A stretch of DNA of 64,000 nucleotides from NCBI GenBank assembly GCA_020002185.1, contig CM034534.1, positions 30,771,851 through 30,835,850 on the forward strand. The letters run 5' to 3'. Each line of letters begins with the position of its first letter. Position 1 is the first letter of the stretch. This document shows positions 12,401 to 21,500 of this stretch, in pieces. This DNA comes from Paraescarpia echinospica. Lineage: Eukaryota; Annelida; Polychaeta; Sabellida; Siboglinidae. The notes beneath the pieces were generated by a model that did no database searches, was not told the origin of the DNA, and saw only the letters and a program-made list of their open reading frames with translations. Both the position numbers and the translations under genes were made by a program.

Positions 12401-15400
12401 TAGCTAATGTCAACTAGTTATCCTAGCTAATGTCAGCTAGTTATCCTAGCTAATGTCAACTAGATGTCCTAGCTAATGTCAACTAGTTATCCTAGCTAAT
12501 GTCAACTAGTTGTCCTAGCTAATGTCAACTAGTTATCCTAGCTAATGTCAACTAGTTATCCTAGCTAATGTCAACTAGTTGTCCTAGCTAATGTCAACTA
12601 GTTATCCTAGGTAATGTCAACTAGTTATCCTAGCTAATGTCAACTAGTTATCCTAGCTAATGTCAACTAGTTATCCTAGCTAATGTCAACTAGATGTCCT
12701 AGCTAATGTCAACTAGTTATCCTAGCTAATGTCAACTAGTTGTCCTAGCTAATGTCAACTAGGTGTCCTAGCTAATGTCAACTAGTTGTCCTAGCTAATG
12801 TCAACTAGTTGTCCTAGCTAATGTCAGCTAGATGTCCTAGCTAATGTCAACTAGTTATCCTAGCTAATGTCAACTAGTTGTCCTAGCTAATGTCAACTAG
12901 CTATCCTAGCTAATGCTAGATGTCCTAGCTAATGTCAACTAGTTGTCCTAGCTAATGTCAGCTAGATGTCCTAGCTAATGTCAACTAGTTATCCTAGCTA
13001 ATGTCAACTAGTTGTCCTAGCTAATGTCAACTAGTTATCCTAGCTAATGTCAGCTAGATGTCCTAGCTAATGTCAACTAGTTATCCTAGCTAATGTCAAC
13101 TAGATGTCCTAGCTAGATGTCCTAGCTAATGTCAACTAGATGTCCTAGCTAATGTCAACTAGATGTCCTAGCTAATGTCAACTAGTTATCCTAGCTAATG
13201 TCAACTAGTTATCCTAGCTAATGTCAACTAGTTATCCTAGCTAATGTCAACTAGTTATCCTAGCTAATGTCAACTAGTTATCCTAGCTAATGTCAACTAG
13301 TTATCCTAGCTAATGTCAACTAGTTATCCTAGCTAATGTCAACTAGTTATCCTAGCTAGACAATTGTTGGTGGAGCCAATTACATTGTTTAATTTTTTTA
13401 GCAACATTTTGTCTTAGTGAATCCTCATTCCTTCCTTCACTCTTTGTTTGAAGGGGGTATCAGAAACCAATACTGGGACTGTATCTAGAAGCTGGCATAG
13501 ATCATGAAGTACTCAACATAACATGTCAAATGGCAACTATACGCTCAACATTTGTTGGCCAACCATTGGGGTGTGTCTTAGTATGTCAGCCGTCAGAAAC
13601 TATGAGATTTCATGAGAATTTATCACTTTGAAAACACGTTCTGAGTAAACCACAGGATGCTTGATATTGTTGATTGTAGTTGCAATTGATTAGATGATTA
13701 GGCCAAAAACCTATGTGTCACTTTAGATGTTGTTTTAAATGTCAAATTGGTGCAGGGTCACTGTCTAGATTGGTGAAGGGTCACTGTCTAGATTGGTGCA
13801 GGATCACTGTCTAGACTGGGGCAGGGTCACTGTCTAGATTGGTGCAGGGTCACTGTCTAGATTGGTGCAGGGTCACTCTCTAGATTGATTCGATGCCTCT
13901 GTTGAGGCTCCATTTTAACACTGATGTTTATATAATGTAGCTTTCAATCTTGAACAGTACCTTGCATGTTGTACCCCCACATGAACATTGACACCCAAAC
14001 GTGAAGCAACAAACCACTCGCTTATGATGGAGCTATCTAGAGAACTAATCACCACTCGATTCACTCACATAACAAAAAGGCACTGCAGAGAAGCAAACAT
14101 ATCCGAAATATGTAAGTAAATAATTCTAACTAACTTCAGTTGTGTTTTCTGACATGCGTCGTTAGTTGGTAGTTCAGAAGCCAACGGTCCAGGGAAATGA
14201 ATCAACATAGGGGAGAGTGGACCTCAGTGCTTTGGAAGAGATACACTAACAATGCTCCAAAGTTGGTGTATTCAAACACACATACGCAATGTGATTCAGG
14301 TACAATGATCGCTACCAAAATGTTGCCTCGGGTCGCAATGTGCCTGTCAGTCCATCCACTGCTCAGACCCACGATACATCTGTGTCAACGAACAGTGATG
14401 TTTCACTAGCTTCAAGGAACCGTAACCTGCCATCATGGATGTTGACAAAAGGCAACAAGAAGTCTTCGCAAAAGAAGGATATGGTGCTTCAGTGGTAATG
14501 TGTTATTGCCGCCTTGATTTAGTGGTCCATCTAGGGATCATAAGTATATCGTAACTATATAACATAATACTAACATAACTATACAGTGACTTGCATAACT
14601 ATAACTGGACAGTTAGTGTGTGTGCGTGCATGTGTGTAGGTGTGCGTGCAGGTGTGTGGGTGTGTGTGTGGGTATGTCAATGTTTTTCTCCTAAATGGCT
14701 TGCATCTTTTGTGTCTGTGTGAATCTAGCACCATCTGCAGAATGGGCAATTTTGCTAGGAGCTATAACTAAACAGTAAGCAATAAATAAACAATGCCTTG
14801 TCCCTCCCCCCACAGTGCTGATGTGACAGTCTCCAGCCCTAGCGGCAATGGGAATGCAAACACCATCTATGTGATGAGTGAAGAGGAACTGCTCAGTGCC
14901 GCCAGAGACCTGCTCCAACAGGTCAGTTGGACCAGCACTACAAGACATCTGCCTTACCTGTGATAGACTATCCACAGTGACAGACTCAGTCCACGGTGAG
15001 ACTCTATCCGCGGTGACAGAGTGTCTATGGTGACAGACTGTCCACAGTGACAGACTCTGTCCATGGTGAGAGACTGTCCATGGTGACAGACTCTGTCCAC
15101 AGTGATAGACTGTCCATGGTGACAGACTCTGTCCACAGTGATAGACTGTCCACAGGGGCAGACTATGTTCACAGTGATAGACTGTCCATGGTGACAGACT
15201 CTGATCATGGTGGCAGGCTGTCCATGGTGACAGACTCTGTCCACAGTGACAGACTGACCATGGTGACAGACTGTCCATGGTGACAGAGTCTGTCCACTGT
15301 GACCGACTTTGTCCGTGGTGACAGACCATGTCCCTGGTGACAAACTGCCACAGACTATCCATCTTTAGAATACTCATTCTTCCTACAGGTTGGGACTCGC

Positions 15401-16952
15401 AGTGAAGAGACACCAGAGACACCTGGTGTACAGAGCACAAACCCACACACAAGCAAGGTTGGAGTAGCGGCCAACGAGGTCATACATCAAGAGGGTCAGA
15501 GGTCAGCGACCGGAGCACAATCGATCACTGCAGAGTCAAGTGTTCCCGCCAGTCAGCCGACACTGGACAGTGAGACTGACCATCATGTGGACACAACTCT
15601 GATGATCCTGGATGATCTGTTTGAAGCTGACCACGGCCGTCAAAAGAAACCCCCAGCTAGACTCAAGTATGACGTTAAACTACAAGCTTGATGATTTAAA
15701 ATTGTTGAATCATGCCAAATTGAGCTTTTCGTATTACACAATGAAGTCTTTTACCTAGTTCTACTTACTAACTTACTAACTTATACTCACTCCTGCAGCA
15801 ATAACCACAGTTGTCACAATTGTGGTGGCAACATCTGGAGATCACCTCTCAATTCTCTCAGACAGGAGAAATACCCTCTAGAAAGGCAGAGTGTATAAAG
15901 ACATCTGAGTAAATAATTATCATTGTGTGGTCTTTTCTACATCGCCAGATAGATCACAGACCAACGGTCCTAGCAAGTGAATGAACTAGGGTAGAAGTGA
16001 ATGGACCATGGCAGTTGATAGATCACAGACCAACGGTCCTAGCAAGTGAATGAACTAGGGTAGAAGTGAATGGACCATGGCAGTTGATAGATCACAGACC
16101 AACGGTCCTAGCAAGTGAATGAACAGAGATAGAAGTGAATGGACCATGGCAGAGATGCACATATAATATTGCAAAATTAGCATATTAATATATAGATTAA
16201 CAATAATCCTCTGGGTGGTGTTACATTTACTCCCACAAGCAGTGGATTCTTTCTCAAAGTATCCATATTGGACGTTTATCGTAGATGATGTCATTTGAAC
16301 AATTGTTCACACCATTACGCGTGGTCTCTGTGATTAAACTGGCCACTGGTCAGTTGTGATTTCTATAAATTGTAGAAAACACACATTACATTGCGAACAA
16401 TCACTTTTAGCCTTGGCTTAATCAGAGCAACAGTGACACCTCATTACAGAGTTGAGGCTATCAACTTACTGTCCTAACATGTCTCACAACATAACCCGTC
16501 CATCTGTTCTCATTTACAGGAGACATCCTGACGCCTTTGACGCGGTGCTGAATGACGATGACGCCGCCAGGACAGTGGATGACACAGGACAGACATCGCC
16601 AGGTCACAGTGTCATCACAACCTCGGTTGACACAGGACACACTGTGTCACCAGTACACTGTGTCACCACATGTGACGGTGACATGTCACCAACGTCAGCA
16701 GCAACATTACAATTACTACAAGACACAGTGATCTTACCAACAACAGAAATAAACATGACATCTCTGAAGCAGCTATCAGTGAACCGTGAACGAGAAAAAG
16801 ACATGAGTGGGATGAGGGTAGGGAGTGAGGGTTCGGCAGACACTGTGAGCGTGTCACCAACCAATGACGTCAAGTTGACAGACAGAGCAAAGAGGAGACG
16901 ATTGTCCTGTAGCAAATCTCCAGATATGTCCATCTTGGATGATCTCATTTAA
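422..16952 (+). CDS. CYREN-like (MRI) protein with an unassigned N-terminal domain, 3' part of a multi-exon gene
   Basis: Exons that join in frame with GT/AG borders: 422-495, 1330-1498, 4266-4432, 7637-7708, 9253-9282, 10076-10290, 13454-13570, 14300-14494, 14816-14921, 15389-15666, 16520-16952 (stop TAA). From 1330 they encode 593 residues; the gene continues left of the window or into 1-421. The C-terminal half has RNRNLPSWML, matching the APLF-type Ku-binding motif, then a block NTIYVMSEEELLSAARDLLQ that resembles the conserved second block of CYREN/MRI, a small vertebrate protein that binds Ku and modulates non-homologous end joining. Further on are two acidic motifs, ILDDLF and a terminal ILDDLI, and a basic RAKRRRL stretch. 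The first ~300 residues contain strand-like RIIIICDGI and CPVYMIAS, a pattern that might be von Willebrand A-like; I cannot name this domain. The 13570 donor (GGG|GTGTGT) is the weakest junction. The role in Ku-dependent end joining is inferred from motifs only. Confidence 0.72.
1138..1170 (+). repeat. ATA/TTA tail of a dispersed repeat
   Basis: Short (AATA)n followed by a TTTATTTATATGCTAAAATCC-like end, similar to the repeat tails at 36655 and 49045-49105. Too short to classify. Confidence 0.3.
1702..4110. repeat. 33-bp minisatellite, about 72 copies
   Basis: The unit begins TTGGTGGTCAGTAGAACC and ends TTTGTAAAG. Because 33 is divisible by 3 it is open in long frames on both strands (11-residue repeat LVVSRTFNFVK on plus). 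A variant with GGAGGTTCAAC recurs at about 1950, 2310, 2540, 2735, 3115 and 3670, spaced by near multiples of 33, so there is higher-order structure. A partial unit near 2890 shifts the frame. It lies in the intron 1499-4265 and decays at its right end. Confidence 0.97.
4690..6110 (-). mobile_element. LINE relic A: reverse transcriptase to C-terminus, 5'-truncated, frameshifted
   Basis: Minus-strand pieces in three or more frames read as one RT. 6108-5680 has GFGRGTADGMFALRQLI and GFIDLVKAYDTVPRE (RT domains 2-3). 5779-5400 has VGLRQGSALSPLLF and LLHADDLAVV, the YxDD-type catalytic box. 5457-5110 has FVYLGRAVCGDG and a WYGLETIAM thumb region, then a Lys/Glu-rich tail to about 4690. At least two frameshifts make it inactive. 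It lies in the intron 4433-7636 of the CYREN-like gene, antisense to it. Confidence 0.85.
6205..7532. repeat. 19-bp minisatellite, about 69 copies
   Basis: The unit is TTGAGTATTGTTTATTGTG, with a second version ending GTC; the two alternate in blocks. Copies near the right end gain TTCTTTATTG. It lies in the same intron, about 100 bp before the exon at 7637. Confidence 0.97.
8340..9175. repeat. Three dispersed copies of a ~110-bp repeat
   Basis: Copies at about 8360-8480, 8520-8635 and 9065-9172 share TCTCTGATTTTGCATAGACA, GCCACTATACATAAGAAAT and GATTGAATCATTCTA, followed by AGGGCCCCCCA. Spacing is irregular, so this is not a tandem array. Classification unknown. Confidence 0.7.
9545..9965. 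repeat. Dispersed repeat, copy 1 (partner at 47280-47690)
   Basis: Shares an ordered series of blocks with 47280-47690 in the same orientation: TTTCCTAACATTGCA, AAGACAATTGAA, GCACAAGACAG then CTAAATAT, GGTTTGCATAGA and AATCCAATGACACA. About 70% alike by eye. No coding capacity or clear terminal repeats seen, so it is probably a non-autonomous transposon. Confidence 0.75.
10435..12000 (+). mobile_element. LINE relic B (CR1/L2-like) with internal deletion and an inverted segment
   Basis: 10690-11035 plus encodes the start of an apurinic endonuclease (IVLANVRSLRNKTDKLFYLL, FFTETWLE). 11251-10985 minus encodes a later endonuclease part (VVIILGDFNHTNLKKVLP). 11225-11517 plus encodes the C-terminal end (LELNVSKTKEMIVDFRKK, THPANHLFELLPSGKRYRS). 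The middle, including the RT palm, is missing. An AT-rich 3' UTR runs to the AATAAA-like tail near 12000. It lies in the intron 10291-13453. Confidence 0.85.
12211..13359. repeat. 23-bp minisatellite, about 50 copies
   Basis: The unit is CTAGTTATCCTAGC then TAATGTCAA, with GTTGTCC and GATGTCC variants clustered at 12460-13160. It ends 95 bp before the exon at 13454. No similarity to that exon's acceptor. Confidence 0.97.
13752..13892. repeat. 23-bp short tandem array, about 6 copies
   Basis: The unit is GGTGCAGGGTCACTGTCTAG plus ATT, in the intron 13571-14299. The last copy is degenerate. Confidence 0.9.
14164..14222. repeat. Dispersed single copy of the 69-bp repeat at 15948-16155
   Basis: The block CCAACGGTCC, then AATGAATCAACATAGGGGAG and TGGACC, matches the tandem copies 1.8 kb downstream in the same orientation, about 75% alike by eye. 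It is unlikely to be an exon. Confidence 0.55.
14300..14494 (+). CDS. Exon with APLF-type Ku-binding motif (CYREN-like gene)
   Basis: Acceptor AG at 14298-14299 and donor GTAATG at 14495. The exon is Ser/Thr/Asn-rich and apparently disordered, then gives ASRNRNLPSWMLTKGNKKS. The basic-x-x-LPSWM core is the established A-KBM pattern of APLF, WRN and CYREN, which contacts the Ku80 vWA domain. Lysines follow directly, as in other Ku-binding peptides. Binding itself is not shown by sequence. Confidence 0.75.
14816..14921 (+). CDS. Exon with CYREN second conserved block
   Basis: Acceptor CACAG at 14811-14815 follows a C-rich tract; donor GTCAGT at 14922. It encodes a short Ser/Gly linker and then NTIYVMSEEELLSAARDLLQ, a predicted amphipathic helix. 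From memory the human CYREN block has the same layout (Thr-Val/Ile-Tyr, Met, acidic, Glu, hydrophobic helix) after its LPSW motif. Order and spacing of the two blocks are what support the family call. Confidence 0.65.
14955..15350. repeat. 36-bp minisatellite (two 18-bp halves), about 10 copies
   Basis: Alternating halves TGACAGACTGTCCATGG and TGACAGACTCTGTCCAC fill the intron 14922-15388. The unit is divisible by 3, which explains the long open frames on both strands here. Confidence 0.95.
15948..16155. repeat. 69-bp tandem repeat, three copies
   Basis: GATCACAGACCAACGGTCCT recurs at 15952, 16021 and 16090. The first two copies are nearly identical; the third diverges after ATGAAC. In the intron 15667-16519. 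Confidence 0.95.
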
Positions 16953-18424
16953 GGACTAAGTGAAATTAAATTTCAATTTCTTTTAAACTATGTTAAAGTA
17001 TACTCTTGTCAAGTATTGTGCCAAATATGGAGTATGTTGGTTGCAAACTCATGTCACTAAACTTGCTCAAACACTGTCATTCACAAAACAGCCAGCTCGT
17101 CATATGTTAGTGACATCAAGGCCCGCAGAAATTACGGCAGGAATTCAGCAGTGCATATCAATACAATTATTCATTATGTGCAATCCATTCAACAGGTGGC
17201 AGCACGATACAGTCTCGACTAGACTACAACTGTTCATTAGCTCAAACTCGTTCGTACGGTGGCAGCACGTTATGGTCGCCGCTAAACCGTCTCTCAGGAA
17301 AACAACGATTGTAACACTGACTACCACATTAAAGGGACGTAGTCTGTTCGTCTACTCGTAATTAGCGAGCATAGTAATTTATAAATGGAAGTTGTCTGCT
17401 GTGTTGACCGTGGGAAAGCGAGTATCGTTGAACATCAAAGGGTATAGAAGTTAACTCAGCCCGACTTGGCCGTATTGCTTTCGTCATCAAGTTTTCGTGA
17501 ATGCGTCCACTTTCCTGTGATCTTCCGTGGATGACCCAGCTTCATCGGTGTCACTTTCCTGGAATGTTTCCCGGTACCTATCTATATGTCGCCTTGACTA
17601 TTGCAACTCATTGCTAAACAACATTGTTAAAAGGGACTTAATTAGCTAAACTTCAATGTGTGCACAATTGTCTAGCACGTATTGTATCATATTTAATAGT
17701 TAGCATGATATATTTTGATGAAAACTTGGTGCTGTGCTGTATAGATGTATAGGCACTGGGACTGCAGTGACTTATTGCCGTACAGCAGCATGGCTGTCAT
17801 CGGCCCACGCAGCCGTCACTGTATCATGTGGCAACTGGTAGCGGCTTAGCGATCTTGTTCAACTAGCATGTTCTATTTATATCTATGAAATAACCTCATT
17901 GAAATAGGTGGGGCGAGATCCTTGTGGGTGGACATCGACGCGGTAAAGCATAAAAACAAGTAAACATCCGGGTAACATTTTATTTATTTATAAATACTAT
18001 ATTCACACTTACATACCCCCACCCCCACGCCAACTCAGCTACCCAATTAACAACTACATAAGTGGACCGAGATCGACGGGCCGAAATCGACGTGGGCCGA
18101 GATCGACGAGAGTCAAGCGCGCTACCAAACGTACTAATCTTGCAACATTGATAACCGCAGTGCCACCAGACGACTATTTCGGAACTACGCATGAATGACT
18201 CGAGCTGTCTTTTCTGTTCTGGATCCAGCCTTAGGGTCAAATGTTTACATGCACATCAACCAAATAATCGAGATATTGTAGGGGACACTATGATTAACGT
18301 GGCTGCCTATGGATGGTGTAGCAATCTGATTAGTTTGTGAACAACTGACGTCTCAGGAAAACGTTTGCTCGGCATGGATATATTTGTTTATGGGTTGTTT
18401 TGTACGGTTGTCATGTAGCGAAAA
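16953..18424. other. Intergenic space between the CYREN-like gene and RAB28
   Basis: No supported gene. A polyadenylation signal for the upstream gene is not obvious. 17980-18240 minus is open for 86 codons just upstream of RAB28, the position of a possible divergent first exon, but I recognise nothing in it. Confidence 0.4.
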
Positions 18425-18433
18425 ATGGCGTGA
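18425..18433 (+). promoter_or_regulatory. Possible minimal uORF upstream of RAB28
   Basis: An ATG-GCG-TGA triplet run lies 66 nt upstream of the RAB28 start, with purine at -3 and G at +4. It would act as a two-codon uORF only if transcription starts to its left, which the sequence cannot show. Confidence 0.25.
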
Positions 18434-18490
18434 TTGCCTGTGTAAGAATATCGTAAAGCGATTCGATTGTAGCGATTTTGAATACATAAA

Positions 18491-18565
18491 ATGTCTGACT
18501 CGGAAGACGAAAATCCCGACAGGCAACTAAAGATAATTATCATGGGAGACGGTGCATCAGGAAAG
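18491..18565 (+). CDS. RAB28: RAB28 exon 1
   Basis: The ATG at 18491 opens [20 protein letters not shown], nearly the human RAB28 start, so this start is secure. The exon ends inside the P-loop (GASGK) at a GTAAGT donor. Confidence 0.95.
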
Positions 18566-21500
18566 GTAAGTCGGTCATAGCCAGTCTATGTAGGCACTTC
18601 AACAAAAAATTAATATGCTAGAACACTGGGAATGGGCTTAAATTAAAGGTAATAGGTTAAGGATCACATAACTGTTTATTTTATTAAGATACCTTTAATA
18701 GATCAAAAGATATTGCGATTTTAAGACGGAAAAACAGCATAATTTTTGTGTATCTTACAATGGCAAAATGGACTCATTTTTGTGTTTTCTATAGGTAAAT
18801 ATTTGCTTTAAAATGTAATAACTTTTTTATTTATACAGATATTTAAATACTGTCTTCAGGGTTTTCAAACACATTGACAAGAATAATAAATTATATATTT
18901 TTAGTACTAATTATAACCAAATTAATGCAATTAATTAGTTAATTTTAGTTATGTAGCATGCAAAACTCAACAGACCAAAATGCTCCAATTAAAGGCCATA
19001 ATGTCCATGACTATGAAGATATTTATACATATTATGCAATGTGTATAACCACATTAATAATGGTAATAAATATACATTAACAAATAATTTAATAATTGAT
19101 TTAATTAGTCAATATTGGCTAATTAGTGCGCAACCTCAACAAACCGACACATTTCAGTAAAAGGCCATAATGTCCATGATTATGAAGATATTTGTATAAT
19201 TTATGAAAGCAGTAAACCACATTAATTATAGTAATAAATATACATTAACCAGTCATTTCACATTAACTTATTTAATAAGTTAATATTGGCTAATATTAGC
19301 ACGCTAACGACTGACCACTACATTTCTATAAAAGGCTGGAATGTCCATAATTATGAAGACAGTTATCTAATTTATGCAATGTTTACCACCACATTAAACA
19401 TTATAATAAATATACATTAACCAGTCATATATCATTAACAATAACTTTATTAATAAGTAAATATTGGCTAAATAGCACACAAACTCAACAGATCAATACA
19501 GTAGTCATACTTCACTGTGTCTATGTGTGACTGTGTCATGACAGGTTGGATGAATGCTGCAGGCTCTGTACAGACCAGTACTCAATTGTCACTGCTTCAT
19601 AATGTAATGTTCTGCATTTCAACATGAACTTGATGAAGTAATGTTCATAAATTGTTCACAGTATTCCATCGCTGGACCCAAATGCGCCAAATGCAAGACT
19701 GCTTTCTGCGTTACTCCCCATGGGAGTCAAGTCATGAAGAAGAAGAAGTCTGGTGTGCTCACAATACAGTCTTTTTGAAATATTGGCAGTTGATTTTCTC
19801 ATAGTTTAATGCCAGTAGACTGCAAGATCTGTGCAGCTAGGTTCATATTTCAGTATCTTGTACGACTCTGTGGCTCGGTACCTTCACAGTCAGACACAGA
19901 TCAGCGTAAGATCAGTGTCACAGCATGTAATTGCGAACAATATCTGAAATAAAATGGCCATCGTGTATCATATTTTGATAACTGTTTTGATTCTGCATGC
20001 AAATCTTGTGAAATAATTTTCATATCCCTGCAACTGTTACTCAAGAGAGCAGAGTGAAATTCTATAATAATGCATCATGTCGGTTGTCACACAATGAAAC
20101 GAATTATGTTACATCTGACCAAGGCATTTATGGTTTATATGACATGTTTTACAAAATGTTGTGCAGTGACTGTTTATCATGAAACACTTTTTAAAACAAG
20201 TTAAGTCGGATAATTTACGTATTTGATGTCAAAAACAATTTTTCTAACAAATTGTTGGTTTAATAGGTAACAACAATTAATTAAAATTATTGCATAATGA
20301 AATTTATATTCTAAGTCTAAATAAAAGCATAACCATAAATAATGGCATAATGATAAGCCATGCCAAACCCAAGAGCCAAGGCAAGAGTAAGCAGTAACCA
20401 ACCCTTTCCTAGGCTAAGCCTAAGGCTACTGCCTAGGCCAGGGCTAGGACTAGCCTGGACTGGAGTAGCGGAAATATGTCGGAATTGGTTTGACCCGTAT
20501 ATTAATTTAATCAGTGATTAACAAACAAATTATATCTAAAAGATAAAACAGGTAGTGTTCACTGTTGTTTTTGTAGGGATTTAAATTAAGATAAACAAGA
20601 TATGATTATGATCTGATAGACTCCTGTGACGCGCTCTCGGTCTGACAGAGCCAGATCGGCCAAAACAGTCACATTTTGAACAGCGTAAAATCTATATGGC
20701 GGAATCTGTCGGAACAACAACATTTTCAACACTGAATGAATAAAACCTATAGATGTGAATAGACACAAAATAATTTGTGGCAGTTTGTGCCAAAACTGTA
20801 AAACTTGCAAATGAATCACAGCTATGTCGTCTAATTGACAACAGTTCACTTAATTTTGGTCAAATTGTAAAAAGAAATTGACGCAAATAAACTTCAACTT
20901 ACCGTCTACAAGAATCCCGCAATGAATGACGTATACGACCATTAAAAGCGTGCGAAACGACGGGTTGAAACAAAACGCTACCAAGAAGCCGAGTAAACGG
21001 CACAGCGCAATTGCAACAGAAAATGACGCACACGAAAAAACGGCGCAAGCAGAATTTGTTGAAGTGCCTAGTCTATGTCTGTAACTAAAAAATGTCCACT
21101 GAATTAGCCCTGTAACTAATAATATAAGTTATATTACTAGTCAATATTCGTCTTCCATTTTATTTTTAATGCCAACAATCATCAAGATTCAAGTTGATTA
21201 TTTTGGCATTATTACAATAATAAGTTAGTGACGTGACACTGGCAGTCAGCAGACGACTGTACCGCTAGTTGTAGTACTAATATAGTAGTAATGGCAGCTA
21301 GTCGCGACTGTCATTGCATGTTGACACTGTCAGTGACAGTCACAGGGTTAATTAACCCCATCTATATTTTAAAGCTAAATGCGAGCAAAGTGATGCAGAG
21401 AGTCATCTTGAACAGATTGAAACCACAACTAGAAGAGATCATCACCGAAGAACAGGCAGGCTTTCGCAGTGGAAGAAGCACCACGGAACAAATATTCAAT

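Noticed and set aside
12211..13359. Regular 23-bp repeats, checked as a possible CRISPR array
   Set aside because: Repeats abut each other without unique spacers, there are no cas genes and the context is an animal intron.
12211..13453. 23-bp array considered as derived from the acceptor of the exon at 13454
   Set aside because: The unit shares no meaningful similarity with the exon border; this array appears unrelated to splice sites.
17980..18240. 86-codon minus ORF as a divergent gene sharing the RAB28 promoter
   Set aside because: Position is attractive but no family is recognised, no second exon found, and an internal repeat of GGCCGA/GATCGACG blocks lies within it.
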